Assembly (NCBI GenBank): GCA_900318035.1
Contig: ONJC01000003.1
Span: 1 to 64,000, forward strand
Direction: 5' to 3'
Origin: an uncultured Methanobrevibacter sp.
Lineage (GTDB): Archaea; Methanobacteriota; Methanobacteria; Methanobacteriales; Methanobacteriaceae
DNA length: 64,000 nt
Numbering within the stretch: the first letter of the stretch is position 1; each line of letters opens with the position of its first letter. Of the stretch, positions 8,255-17,175 are shown piece by piece. Made by a program: the position numbers and the translations under genes. Under the pieces are notes generated by a model. It was not told the DNA's origin. It was given only the letters and a program-made list of their open reading frames with translations, and did no database searches.

Positions 8255-9265
8255 TTATAAAGATTCTATGATTGATAATTCTTCACTGACATCCTTTCCA
8301 AGCTGCCTCAGGGCAGATATCTTTAAATTCAAAGCAAGGACATAATCCTCATCAGGCTTAAAGTGATTGTTGAGAAACTCATCCAAACTATCCAGGGCGT
8401 GTTCGAACTGGCCCAATTCTAACAGCCTAACGGATTTCGACAGAAGCTGTTTTTTAGTGATTTTCAATCTCCTATTAAGATAATCGTTTGTCTCGGGAGA
8501 GTAAAAGCCTAACATGTAATATGCAAAATCAGTCGGCTGAACATTCAGGGACTGTCTGAACACGTCCATTGCTTCATCAACCCTTTTTAACTCAATTAAT
8601 GTTTTGCCTTTCTTGTTCATTAATTTGGAGAGTATCTTGTTTTTGAATTTTGAGGAATCTGCAAGTGCCCTGTCATAGCATTCCAGAGCATTATCATAAT
8701 CCCCCTTTGCACAATACTCGTCACCTGCATAGATGTTTCTTTTAATCCTTGGAAAATTGTCCCTTTCGGCTGATGATTCCTTTAAAAGAATCTTATGATA
8801 TTCGACATCCTTCAAACTCCCATCGGCTCTGATTGCCTTTTTGTAGTGCCTTAGGGATTTGACATAGTGCTTTTGACCAAACAGGGCTTTCGATTTAAAA
8901 AATAGCGCTTCGCCATAATGGCGGTCATAGTATATGACTTCGTCAAAAAGTTCAATGGCTTTGGAATACTTTTCACTGCCAAGCAATTCAACTCCCCTGT
9001 CCAGAACATTCTTGATTTCTATTTCCTTCACCAGATGCCTTTTTAAAAAGCAGGGATTAAGATTTTCAAACCGGATTCTTTCTGTAAAGCGGTCATCTGC
9101 ACCCATCCATGAAGTGCATTCATCATCAATACAGAATCTGAGCTCATCATCACTGACAAATACGGACAGACCGAAGTCACAGGTGATTTTATCGTCACTT
9201 TCAGAAGAGATGTGCTCCTCTGGAATATTCAGCAAAGTCATTACTATTATATTCGCCTCCATCAT
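8255..9265 (-). CDS. tetratricopeptide-repeat protein
   Basis: 336 residues. An N-terminal module of about 85 residues has no repeats (ends SWMGADDRFTERIRFENLNP). It is followed by TPR units such as KAIELFDEVIYYDRHYGEALFFKSKALF, DNALECYDRALAD and EAMDVFRQSLNVQP. No signal peptide or membrane segment is present, so it should be a cytoplasmic protein-interaction scaffold. It begins four bases after the stop of a possible 31-residue gene. ATG ATG doublets make the exact start uncertain by one codon. Confidence 0.8.
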   Translation of the reverse strand: MMEANIIVMTLLNIPEEHISSESDDKITCDFGLSVFVSDDELRFCIDDECTSWMGADDRFTERIRFENLNPCFLKRHLVKEIEIKNVLDRGVELLGSEKYSKAIELFDEVIYYDRHYGEALFFKSKALFGQKHYVKSLRHYKKAIRADGSLKDVEYHKILLKESSAERDNFPRIKRNIYAGDEYCAKGDYDNALECYDRALADSSKFKNKILSKLMNKKGKTLIELKRVDEAMDVFRQSLNVQPTDFAYYMLGFYSPETNDYLNRRLKITKKQLLSKSVRLLELGQFEHALDSLDEFLNNHFKPDEDYVLALNLKISALRQLGKDVSEELSIIESL

Positions 9266-9273
9266 ATTAAACC

Positions 9274-9369
9274 TTATTCTTCATCATTTGCATACTGCTT
9301 TTGAAGTTCCTTCAATGCCTTTAGAAACTCCTTTTCATCATCAAAAATGTATATTCCTTCCTTAGCCAT
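9274..9369 (-). CDS. possible 31-residue acidic protein
   Basis: The frame encodes MAKEGIYIFDDEKEF and then a Lys/Leu/Glu helix ending in DEE. It ends eight bases before the TPR gene's ATG, a spacing typical of a translationally linked leader peptide or micro-protein. The composition looks coding (amphipathic helix). The ribosome binding site is weak. Confidence 0.4.
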   Translation of the reverse strand: MAKEGIYIFDDEKEFLKALKELQKQYANDEE

Positions 9370-9468
9370 ATTATCTAAAAAAATTATTTCCATTCAACCG
9401 CAAGAAAAACAAAGGTGTAGGAGTTGAAAATGAAAAAAAACTTGCGGTCAAATGGTTGTCATCATGAT

Positions 9469-9903
9469 CTATTCATCACCCACCCTTTCAACCTCATATT
9501 CCGGAACGTAAGATTCGTTTTCATCTTTTTTCCTTTTAAATGAAGCTGTCGGAATTATTTCAGGTTCCTTTAGTGAGCTTGCCTTTAAAAATTCCGTCTT
9601 GAACTTAGGTATTTCAACTGTTTTCCTTTCGCTGTGACGCACGTTATTCTTCCAGTCCCTGAATTCCCATGGGTATTGCCTGTCGCAGACAATGACTGCC
9701 AGCTCATCCATTGAACCGGCTTTGATAACCACCTGATTTCCCTTTTCGCTGAACAGGTAAATGTAGTCCTCACCGTGTTTGAACACATTCAGCATGTCTG
9801 TTGAATAATCATCAGGCACGCCGCCGTCTACTTTTGACCCGCAGATTCTACAATATGAAAAATTTTCCCTCAAACTTTTTCCACAATTCGGACAGATAAC
9901 CAA
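9469..9903 (-). CDS. zinc-ribbon protein
   Basis: 144 residues. The N-terminal zinc ribbon is CPNCGKSL followed by YCRICGSKV. The middle (about 40-85) has a small beta-rich module containing YIYLFSEKGNQVVIKAGSMDELAVIV. The C-terminus is charged and probably disordered. The middle module resembles the 115-residue protein encoded next door at 10006-10353 (KAxSxDELxxIV followed by an aromatic-rich tail), so the two genes appear to be related by duplication and domain shuffling. The function is unknown. Confidence 0.7.
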   Translation of the reverse strand: MVICPNCGKSLRENFSYCRICGSKVDGGVPDDYSTDMLNVFKHGEDYIYLFSEKGNQVVIKAGSMDELAVIVCDRQYPWEFRDWKNNVRHSERKTVEIPKFKTEFLKASSLKEPEIIPTASFKRKKDENESYVPEYEVERVGDE

Positions 9904-10005
9904 AACTTACACACTCCCTAAATCAATATATTTCCAAATACAATGCAAACCAACAGATATCCTATCAAACCAATGAATTTCAAATTGTCATTTAAATTGA
10001 AAGTA

Positions 10006-10353
10006 TCACCTCCATATATTCAATGAAAATTCGTCAAACACATACCAGATTCTATTTTGGCCAACAACAATTTCCCTAAGCTCATCAAGGCTTTTGGCTT
10101 TAATTGTATGGCCGTATTCCTCATAGCACCAGAAGTCATCATCATATCTGACTCTGAATATTCCAGTGCTGTTGTTTTTATAGTTGTCCTGCAGCTCAAG
10201 CGTCAGTGATCTTTCAAAAATCCTTAAAACGCTTTTAAGCTCCAAATCCTTTACCTGTCCCAAATCAAGGACTCCCCAGTCAATCGCTTCCAATGTTTCA
10301 GTTGTAAGAAACTCCAATATCTCTGTTGTGTATTTAACCAAATCTTGCCTCAT
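10006..10353 (-). CDS. hypothetical protein related to the adjacent zinc-ribbon protein
   Basis: 115 residues, no signal peptide or membrane helix. The N-terminal half is helical (KYTTEILEFLTTETLEAIDWG). The C-terminal half (DDDFWCYEEYGHTIKAKSLDELREIVVGQ) aligns with the central module of the zinc-ribbon protein at 9469-9903. The genes are 102 bases apart, in the same direction. I do not recognise a described family. Confidence 0.65.
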   Translation of the reverse strand: MRQDLVKYTTEILEFLTTETLEAIDWGVLDLGQVKDLELKSVLRIFERSLTLELQDNYKNNSTGIFRVRYDDDFWCYEEYGHTIKAKSLDELREIVVGQNRIWYVFDEFSLNIWR

Positions 10354-10453
10354 TTAAACCTCGCAAATTCCTTAAAAATTTTTAACAGCAGTAAATTTCA
10401 ACAACTAGAAATGAATTTTACCACCCCCATCGAGATATAAATCGGCGAAAACA

Positions 10454-10981
10454 TTAAATTGAATCAAGAAACTCTCCTATCAGACTGATGATATATCTGT
10501 TCAACGGATTTTCAAGTGACATGAACATTTCATTGCAGTTTTTGGAACCGAACTCGGCAAAATACGGCGTGTGAGCGCATCCCCCGTCAATTGTTGCTCC
10601 GAAGATGATTTCATCCGGAGTTATTTTGATTCCGTAATCCGCCATTTCAACAACCTGAACCTTATCCAGCTCGTCGGTTTTGAAGGTTAGAGGATTTCCC
10701 GCAAGCTCAAGGACAAAAATTGCCTCGCCGGCGACTTCCTGTCCTGTCATATAACAGATTCTTAAATACACTCCGTTTTCCTGGATTTTGCGGTTGATGA
10801 AATCAAAGAATCCGTCATCCATCTCATCAAAAGTGTATTTTTCATCAGCAATTCCCGCATAGGTGGGCATACGGTTATCGGCTGAAAGTTCATCTACAAA
10901 GAAATGAAACTCAGGATGGTTGTTAATAGCTTTTTCAACAGTTTTTCTTACATTTAAATTATTTTTTCTCACAATTTCCAT
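10454..10981 (-). CDS. hypothetical cytoplasmic protein
   Basis: About 175 residues from the ATG at 10981, which follows GAGGAAATTAAT (Shine-Dalgarno GAGG). A longer frame to 11041 has no good start. The sequence is acidic, mixed alpha/beta, with stretches FHFFVDELSADNRMP, GVYLRICYMTGQEVAGEAIFVLEL and GCAHTPYFAEFGSKNCNEMF. There are no recognisable motifs, signal peptide or membrane helices. It belongs to a run of small same-strand genes of unknown function (9.3-11 kb). Confidence 0.65.
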   Translation of the reverse strand: MEIVRKNNLNVRKTVEKAINNHPEFHFFVDELSADNRMPTYAGIADEKYTFDEMDDGFFDFINRKIQENGVYLRICYMTGQEVAGEAIFVLELAGNPLTFKTDELDKVQVVEMADYGIKITPDEIIFGATIDGGCAHTPYFAEFGSKNCNEMFMSLENPLNRYIISLIGEFLDSI

Positions 10982-11388
10982 ATTAATTTCCTCTTGAATG
11001 ATGATGATTAATTTAACGTTTGGGTGACATAGGGAGAGCATGCTAATTAATATAGGTTGTATAAAGACTGATGATTGAATTTGAGTAGCTATTTGAACTA
11101 CTTATAAAAATAATTCCGTTTAACCAAATGTTTAAAGCATTCGCTAAACAGAAAAAAAGGTTAACGAATCACTACGCTCCATGCAGTAGTTATTTTTACC
11201 TGTGGCATTGTTATCAACTCCTTTTTTTTAAAAGTTCATATAGAGTCAGATTACTTCGATATAATGGTGTGGTTTTTATATCAAATTTCAATATAATATT
11301 AAATATATTTCGCATTATATATAAACCTTTTGTTTTTACATCAATATTGCAGCATGTTTGAAAATCAATCTGAATTAAAAAAAAAATA
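10982..11388. other. 400-base gap with no gene seen
   Basis: A/T-rich sequence separating two groups of minus-strand genes. Frames here are short, in poor context and without ribosome binding sites. I see no RNA gene or clear repeat. Confidence 0.5.
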
Positions 11389-11781
11389 TCATAACTCGAA
11401 TGGAGGTGAGGTCTTAAGTGAATCAATTTGTTCAAGAATTAATTTTGTATCCCTTTGAACACTGGAAATGCTTTCTTTGAAATGATTGAAATCTAATCTC
11501 CAATCATAATCAGCTTCATTCCTAAGCTCTTTTAAATCGCTTAATTTCTCGCCAATGAAAGCTTCTGTGTCATCCTGTGAACCAATTAATCTATCACATA
11601 TTCTTCTATGAATATTATGGCCCATAACAAATTCCGATTCGTTCATGGTTTCAACAAGATACTTTCTAACAGTGCAAAATCCCGCATAATAATATCTGCT
11701 TATTCCCGAACGGACATTAGCTTCATTAGGAATTTTAACCAAATAATCAGCAGAATCATAATATTTAGAAAAATCAAACAT
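11389..11781 (-). CDS. HEPN-domain protein, likely toxin of a two-gene pair
   Basis: About 130 residues, all helical. The stretches NVRSGISRYYYAGFCTVRKYL and LKELRNEADYDW match the HEPN fold; the latter occupies the position of the catalytic RX4-6H motif but shows RNEADY rather than a classical histidine. HEPN proteins are commonly RNases in toxin-antitoxin and defence systems. The ATG at 11781 overlaps the upstream gene's stop by eight bases (ATGTTTGA), showing translational coupling. A degenerate motif means that RNase activity is uncertain. Confidence 0.7.
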   Translation of the reverse strand: MFDFSKYYDSADYLVKIPNEANVRSGISRYYYAGFCTVRKYLVETMNESEFVMGHNIHRRICDRLIGSQDDTEAFIGEKLSDLKELRNEADYDWRLDFNHFKESISSVQRDTKLILEQIDSLKTSPPFEL

Positions 11782-12136
11782 TTTTAACACCGGCCCGAAT
11801 AGCAAATTCTGATAAAACCCGGTATTGTCTTCTTAAAGGCCTAATATTTTTTCGGATAAATTCTATCTCATCACTTACCCCATTGTGAAATCGCTCAGAT
11901 GAAACATAGATTCTCAAAACTAAATGACTGCAACTTTCACATTCGGGATCATAAACCATTTCAAGACAATATTCTTCATCTGAAAAAGTATCATTCAGAT
12001 AAGGTTTGACCTCATTTAACAATACAAATATTCTGGCATTATCTTTTAAAAAATCTTTTATTTCCTGGGGGGATTCGATATTATAAAACTCACCAAGAGC
12101 ATCAAATTTCTCATCAAAAGTTAAAGTTTCATTCAC
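11774..12136 (-). CDS. partner of the HEPN protein, likely antitoxin
   Basis: About 120 residues from a GTG at 12136, which follows AGGTGAT at ideal spacing. An upstream in-frame start gives an implausible hydrophobic N-terminus. The protein is acidic, with the stretch YDPECESCSHLVLRIYVSS and a final basic helix RPLRRQYRVLSEFAIRAG. Small proteins of this shape (a beta-strand stretch ending in LVLRI.V followed by helices) are often seen upstream of HEPN genes. The overlap with the HEPN gene supports a bicistronic toxin-antitoxin arrangement. The role is inferred from context. Confidence 0.6.
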   Translation of the reverse strand: MNETLTFDEKFDALGEFYNIESPQEIKDFLKDNARIFVLLNEVKPYLNDTFSDEEYCLEMVYDPECESCSHLVLRIYVSSERFHNGVSDEIEFIRKNIRPLRRQYRVLSEFAIRAGVKNV

Positions 12137-12373
12137 AATATCACCTGTAAAGTTTTTAATTAAGTTTACAAATAATAAATAGTCCTTAATTATATAAATA
12201 AGTTTTCTCAAAACTCATATTAAAATTTTAAGCCCAAAACAATATTTATTTATGCCTGTAATATTGCATAATTATGAATTTGTCAAAAATAGTATAAAAA
12301 ACAGTCAGTTTCAAATGAGGGCAATTTTACGAACCCAAAGCAATTTTTAAAAAAAAAAGTTTTAAAGAGAGTT

Positions 12374-14038
12374 CTATAACTCTCCCCTTTCACGTCTTTC
12401 TTCAAGCAGTTTAAGACCTAAATCGCCTAATTTGTATTTTTGAATTTTACCGCTTGTTGTAAGTGGGAATTCATCTACAAAGAATACGTATTTAGGTACT
12501 TTATAACGTGCAATTGAACCTATACAGAAATCACGGATATCAGCTTCAGTTACATCATCAAATCCTTCTTCCTTGATGATAAACGCACCGACAATCTCAC
12601 CATACTTCTTATCAGGAATTCCGGCGACCTGCACATCCTGCACGCATTCATGGGTAAAGAGGAACTCTTCAATTTCACGAGGATAGATGTTTTCTCCACC
12701 ACGGATAATCATGTCCTTGATACGCCCGACAATTGAGTAGTATCCGTCCTCATCCACAGTAGCCAAATCCCCTGAGTGAAGCCATCCGTCAGGTTCGATT
12801 GTCTCTGCGGTCTTTTCAGGCATGTTATAGTATCCTTTCATGACGTTGAATCCACGACACATTATCTCACCGGTTTCTCCCGGACCCAATTCCTCACCGG
12901 TTTCAGGATCTACAATCTTGACCTCAATGTTCGGGAACTTGCGGCCTACAGTGTTTATTTTTTTCTCAAATGAATCAGCAGCATTGGTTTGTGTAAAACC
13001 CGGTGCGGCTTCTGTAAGTCCGTATACACTGGTGATTTCCTTCATATTCATCTTTTCGATTGCATCCTTCATGGTTTCTACAGGACAGGTTGAGCCTGCC
13101 ATGATGCCTGTACGAAGTGAGCTCATGTCAAACATCTCAAACATAGGATGGTTCATCATTCCGATAAACATTGTAGGAACGCCGTAGATTGATGTGCATT
13201 TTTCCTTTTGAATTGATGAAATAGCAAGAAGAGGGTCATATTCCTCCAAAACGACCATGGTTGAGCCGTGAGTAATTACTGCCATTACCCCTAAAACAGT
13301 ACCGAAGCAATGGAAAAGAGGCACTTGAAGCAGAAGCCTGTCTTTTGGAGAGTAATTCATATTTTCTCCAATGTAATAACCGTCGTTTACAATGTTACGA
13401 CTTGTAAGCATTACGCCTTTAGGAAAACCTTCTGTTCCTGAGGTATACTGCATATTGATAACGTCATACTGTGTTACGGAATCCTTAATCTTCTGGTATT
13501 CCTCATCATCATAGTTCATGCCCAGCAGAATGAGTTCATTGGTGTTATACATTCCGCGGTGCTTTTCCTGACCGACATGGAATATGAACTTTAAATGAGG
13601 GAAGTTTTCAGCTACAAGATGTCCTCTTGCACAGCTTTTAAGTTCAGGCACAAGTTCATTGATAATGTCAAAATAGCTTGTATCCCTGAACCCGTCAGTC
13701 ATTGCCAGTGCCTTCATGTCTGACTGCCTTAAAACATATTCGAGTTCATGTGACTGGTATGCTGTGTTGACTGTCACGATAGTTGCACCGATTTTTGCTG
13801 TTGCAAACATGTATGTCAGCCATTCAGGGACATTTTTTGCCCATATTCCAACATGGTCTCCCTTTTCAATTCCGATAGCAAGCATTCCCTTTGCAAGATT
13901 ATCTATTCTTTCATCAAATTCCTTGTATGTAAATCTTAAGTTCCTGTCCGGATATACGATAAATTCATGGTCAGGCTGTTTTTCAACCATTGATTCGAAA
14001 AATTTTCCAAGCGGTAGTTCTGTAAATAATTCACTCAT
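12374..14038 (-). CDS. AMP-dependent acyl-CoA synthetase
   Basis: 554 residues of the adenylate-forming superfamily. The P-loop-like motif [13 protein letters not shown], the motif YGLTEAAPG, the hinge region [17 protein letters not shown] and the C-terminal catalytic lysine in [11 protein letters not shown] are all present. It activates a carboxylic acid to its CoA thioester via an acyl-adenylate. Length and motifs fit medium/long-chain or branched-chain acyl-CoA ligases rather than acetyl-CoA synthetase. In methanogens the substrate may be a scavenged branched or aromatic acid. GGAGG precedes the ATG. The adjacent XRE-cupin regulator gene, 157 bases upstream, probably controls it. Confidence 0.88.
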   Translation of the reverse strand: MSELFTELPLGKFFESMVEKQPDHEFIVYPDRNLRFTYKEFDERIDNLAKGMLAIGIEKGDHVGIWAKNVPEWLTYMFATAKIGATIVTVNTAYQSHELEYVLRQSDMKALAMTDGFRDTSYFDIINELVPELKSCARGHLVAENFPHLKFIFHVGQEKHRGMYNTNELILLGMNYDDEEYQKIKDSVTQYDVINMQYTSGTEGFPKGVMLTSRNIVNDGYYIGENMNYSPKDRLLLQVPLFHCFGTVLGVMAVITHGSTMVVLEEYDPLLAISSIQKEKCTSIYGVPTMFIGMMNHPMFEMFDMSSLRTGIMAGSTCPVETMKDAIEKMNMKEITSVYGLTEAAPGFTQTNAADSFEKKINTVGRKFPNIEVKIVDPETGEELGPGETGEIMCRGFNVMKGYYNMPEKTAETIEPDGWLHSGDLATVDEDGYYSIVGRIKDMIIRGGENIYPREIEEFLFTHECVQDVQVAGIPDKKYGEIVGAFIIKEEGFDDVTEADIRDFCIGSIARYKVPKYVFFVDEFPLTTSGKIQKYKLGDLGLKLLEERRERGEL

Positions 14039-14195
14039 AATATTCCTCCATTGTTATTTTTTAATTCAATTTGGCCCAATATGTCTAAACGCAACAATAA
14101 CAATCCCAACTCATGAGTAAACAAGTCCATATATCCTGATACATTGTGTTTTAATTCTAATTTAAACATATTAATCCAATCCTCTTTTAAAATCT

Positions 14196-14768
14196 CTAGT
14201 ATGGAGTGTAGAGTACGGCTAATATCTTAGCCTTTTCATTTCCGCTTGCGTGAAGGTGGTGAGGCACTACTGAATCATAAAATATTGTGTCCCCTTCGCC
14301 GATAGTGAATGTATCCTTTCCGTAGATGACTTCTATTTCTCCTTCAAGCACATAGATGAACTCTTCGCCTTCGTGTGATGAGAGTTCCTTTTCGCCCTCT
14401 TCAAATTCTATGTCTATGATGAACGGGTCGATGTTTCTGTCAATCTTTCCTGCACCTAAGGAGTGGAATTCAAGATTGGTTGCATTTGTGACATCTTCCC
14501 TTCCTGAGAAATAAAGTGAGTTTTCGGTTTTGCCGCCTCTTGTAACTACAGGTCCGAGCTCCGGTGTATCATCAAGAAAAGTACCTAATCTTACACCTAA
14601 TGCCCTTGCCATTTTGGTTAATGGTGTTAATGACGGAATAACCTCTCCAGCTTCCATAGCCTCTAAAACTTCGAGTTTTACGCCGCTTCTCTCGGAAAGT
14701 TCTTCTATTGACATGTCCTGTCTAGCTCTAATGTCTTTAATCTTTTTTGCAAAATCTTCGTTTGTCAT
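14196..14768 (-). CDS. XRE-family regulator with cupin sensor domain
   Basis: 190 residues. An N-terminal helix-turn-helix (about 5-65; KDIRARQDMSIEELSERSGVK, TPLTKMARALGVRLG) is followed by a C-terminal cupin_2 beta-barrel (about 110-188; SSHEGEEFIYVLEGEIEVIYG, then FYDSVVPHHLHASG). This architecture usually senses a small molecule and regulates the neighbouring gene. It lies directly upstream of, and in the same direction as, the acyl-CoA synthetase gene. The pairing is conserved in Methanobacteriales (from memory). Confidence 0.88.
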   Translation of the reverse strand: MTNEDFAKKIKDIRARQDMSIEELSERSGVKLEVLEAMEAGEVIPSLTPLTKMARALGVRLGTFLDDTPELGPVVTRGGKTENSLYFSGREDVTNATNLEFHSLGAGKIDRNIDPFIIDIEFEEGEKELSSHEGEEFIYVLEGEIEVIYGKDTFTIGEGDTIFYDSVVPHHLHASGNEKAKILAVLYTPY

Positions 14769-14915
14769 ATATTTTCACTCATTTTTGGATTGTTACTTAA
14801 AACTATTTAAGTATTTATAATTATATAAAAAAAGATATATAAAAGTTACTTTAAAAAAGCAATATTTTATACAATTTTTAATTTAAAAATAAAATAAAAT
14901 AAAAAAATTAGTTAA

Positions 14916-15779
14916 TTATTCAAAATTTTGCGGAAACTCAAGTTTCAATTCATTTACGATATCATCAAACATGACATCCGCAAACGGTTTGCCATCACAA
15001 TTAAGGTCAGTAAGACAGCCCTGACGGTCCTTGCAGAGATATTCGTCATGAATCTCATAGAATTCATCCAACTGCCTGTTTACAAGTTCAGAGTACTTCT
15101 GAGTGTAATCATCAAATACATCATAGGTGTCTAAAGTCTCATCCCATCTGGCATCATAATGCCTTATGACAATCCGTGAATCATTATTGCCGTCCTTATC
15201 GAACTGGCCTTTTATATAATGAATCAAGTCCTTAGCCCTTGCAATTTCCAGATCCTGTATTAATTTAAGCTCTCCATTGGACACATTTCCATAAAAATTC
15301 CTCTGGGCCTCATTCAAATCATCCAAATAATCCGGTTTTCTGAAATAGAACAATGAGTGCTTTACAGGCGGCAGGTCAATAGTTTCACCGTTGACACATC
15401 TTTTAAAAGGAACCAATGCGTGCATGATAGCAAGTTCAGTAATTGAAATATTGCCAATAAAAGAGGTTATTTCAGGATATTCCTGAACAGTAATTCTATT
15501 GATATTTGTATAATCCGGCCTCCAGCCCAATTTTTGAGCCCTGAAGCAAATGAAAAATGTCCTGTCTGCATCAATGCATCTGAAATCCTGAAGCAGGATA
15601 TTGTCATCGGCAGGAAGTTCTTTTGCGGAAAATGCAACATCCCTGAAACCAATTTCAATGTCCTTATCTGAACAGTATTCCCTTAACCTTGGAAAAACTT
15701 CATTAATAAAGCAGTCATACTCAGCTATCATGTCATAAAAAGTACTGTTAATCATTAAGTTTACATATTTTTTTACCAT
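14916..15779 (-). CDS. stand-alone DUF4062-type protein
   Basis: About 287 residues. The N-terminal 170 residues resemble the DUF4062 domain that heads eukaryotic STAND proteins (NPHP3, TEP1, NWD1): NLMINSTFYDMIAEYD, FPRLREYCSDKDIEIGFRDV, RTFFICFRAQKLGW, ISITELAIMHALV and LFYFRKPDYL. The usual downstream NACHT ATPase and WD/TPR repeats are missing. The C-terminal 120 residues are helical and acidic. I chose the ATG at 15779 over a GTG nine bases earlier. The neighbouring minus-strand gene upstream encodes a TPR protein. Function is unknown; effector or scaffold roles are possible. Confidence 0.7.
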   Translation of the reverse strand: MVKKYVNLMINSTFYDMIAEYDCFINEVFPRLREYCSDKDIEIGFRDVAFSAKELPADDNILLQDFRCIDADRTFFICFRAQKLGWRPDYTNINRITVQEYPEITSFIGNISITELAIMHALVPFKRCVNGETIDLPPVKHSLFYFRKPDYLDDLNEAQRNFYGNVSNGELKLIQDLEIARAKDLIHYIKGQFDKDGNNDSRIVIRHYDARWDETLDTYDVFDDYTQKYSELVNRQLDEFYEIHDEYLCKDRQGCLTDLNCDGKPFADVMFDDIVNELKLEFPQNFE

Positions 15780-15905
15780 TGCTACCACAATATAATATAT
15801 AATTTTAAATTATTTATAGATGATGAAAATTATATTTTACATATCATATTTACTTGAAACCATTTAATTGAACTTGAATATAAGAAAAAAGATATATGAA
15901 GCAAG

Positions 15906-16015
15906 CTACATACTAAATATGTAGAAGTAATCCCAAACTTTTACGATAAAACATGAGAAAGATTAGTTTCTGAGTTTATAAAATTGGCGTGTGAGGTTGG
16001 AGGAATCCAGCCTCA
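15906..16015. other. gap with two perfect or near-perfect stem-loops
   Basis: CTACATA-CTAAA-TATGTAG (15906-15924) is a perfect seven-base stem. TGAGGTTGG-AGGAAT-CCAGCCTCA (15992-16015) is a nine-base stem with one G-T pair, followed on the plus strand by a T-rich stretch. They bracket a 67-base interval in a 308-base gap without a gene. A small structured RNA or a terminator for a rightward transcript are both possible. It does not fold as a tRNA. Confidence 0.35.
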
Positions 16016-16087
16016 TACTTTTAATTTTAAAATAATTTAAAGGCGATGAGTCAATCGAACTCCAAAAAAGCCCGTTACATGCAATAT

Positions 16088-16882
16088 TCAATCCAATTTT
16101 TCCATGCACAAATCCCAAACATCTCTGGAGTCATCATTCAAAGAGCTGAGGGAATCCGCTTTTCTGAAATAATCGCATGCCCTTTTATATTTTCCCATAT
16201 CTGCATAGACCAATGCTTTTCCTTTGAAAGCTTCTGAAGATTCATCATCGATTCTCAAGACAGAATTATAAACATCAAGAGCATCATCAAGATCCCCGTT
16301 CAATCTGTTGGCATCCCCAATGCCCAGTCTTGCATCAAGATTATCTTCATCCAAGGCCAGCACGTTTATGAACTCATCAATGGCCAGGTCATATTTCTTA
16401 ATGTTAATGTAAGCCCTGCCCTTAATGTAATATGCATCGATATTGAATTCATTTAAATCAATGGCTTTGTCGCACAGTTCTATGGCCCTTTCATTTGAAT
16501 CATATGAGTCATTACGTTCAAGCCTTCTGTATGCTTTTCTAATGTAAATTTCATCCCTGTTCAGGAAGGATTTTGTTGTTTTGGAAAATTCCCTTACTTC
16601 ATCCGGAATGTCCTGTGATGAAACGTAATCATCCTTGAATTTATAAATCTCATCCAGAACATCATCAATCTGGTCGATGGTGCTTTCACCGAACTCTTCC
16701 AAATCAAATTCATCAATGCTTTGTTTGAATTCTGTTGAATCCAAATCCTGTAATATTCCTGTAGCTTCCTCCTTTAGAAAGTCAATGCTGTCAGAAATAT
16801 TTTGCAGCAAACTGGATTCAAAGAAAACCTTATCCGTACTTCTTTCATTTACATCGATATCTTCCCAATCACTTTTCTTCAT
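16088..16882 (-). CDS. tetratricopeptide-repeat protein
   Basis: 264 residues. An acidic N-terminal segment (1-105) rich in Asp, Glu and Ser is followed by four or five TPR units, for example RAIELCDKAIDLNEFNIDAYYIKG, LAIDEFINVLALDEDNLDARLGIG and DALDVYNSVLRIDDESSEAFKGKA. There is no signal peptide, so it is a cytoplasmic interaction protein. GGAGTTGAT precedes the ATG. It is the same-strand upstream neighbour of the DUF4062 gene, but a 308-base gap separates them, so joint function is only a suggestion. Confidence 0.85.
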   Translation of the reverse strand: MKKSDWEDIDVNERSTDKVFFESSLLQNISDSIDFLKEEATGILQDLDSTEFKQSIDEFDLEEFGESTIDQIDDVLDEIYKFKDDYVSSQDIPDEVREFSKTTKSFLNRDEIYIRKAYRRLERNDSYDSNERAIELCDKAIDLNEFNIDAYYIKGRAYINIKKYDLAIDEFINVLALDEDNLDARLGIGDANRLNGDLDDALDVYNSVLRIDDESSEAFKGKALVYADMGKYKRACDYFRKADSLSSLNDDSRDVWDLCMEKLD

Positions 16883-17137
16883 AATATCAACTCCAAGTGA
16901 TTAACAATAATAATTATGGTTGACAGCATATAAATGTTATCAAATTTTTTTTAATGAAAATAAAGTCTTGAATCAAAAGGATATTTTAAAAAATTGCGAA
17001 AATAAAAAAATATTTGCCAACCATCTACATACACCTTTAAAAATGTGGCCGTCAGAAATATCGCAATAATATTATGAAAAATAGCTTTGATTAAACGTGT
17101 AATAATAATATGAACCATCAGAATAAATGGTTGAATT

Positions 17138-17175
17138 TTAAAAATAAAAAAAGTAGTGAGAGGTGAGTCTCACTA
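17138..17175 (-). terminator. hairpin plus T-run terminator
   Basis: TAGTGAGA (17154-17161) pairs perfectly with TCTCACTA (17168-17175) across a six-base loop. The stem includes the stop codon of the DUF3344 gene. On the minus strand it is followed by C and then a run of T residues. It looks like a bacterial intrinsic terminator. Confidence 0.65.

Noticed and set aside
11214..11435. 73-codon minus-strand frame in the gap
   Set aside because: It overlaps the 3' end of the HEPN gene, is A/T-driven and has no ribosome binding site.
15906..16015. possible tRNA gene
   Set aside because: No TPsiC-type GGTTCGAATC sequence and no four-arm pairing can be drawn; only two simple hairpins are seen.
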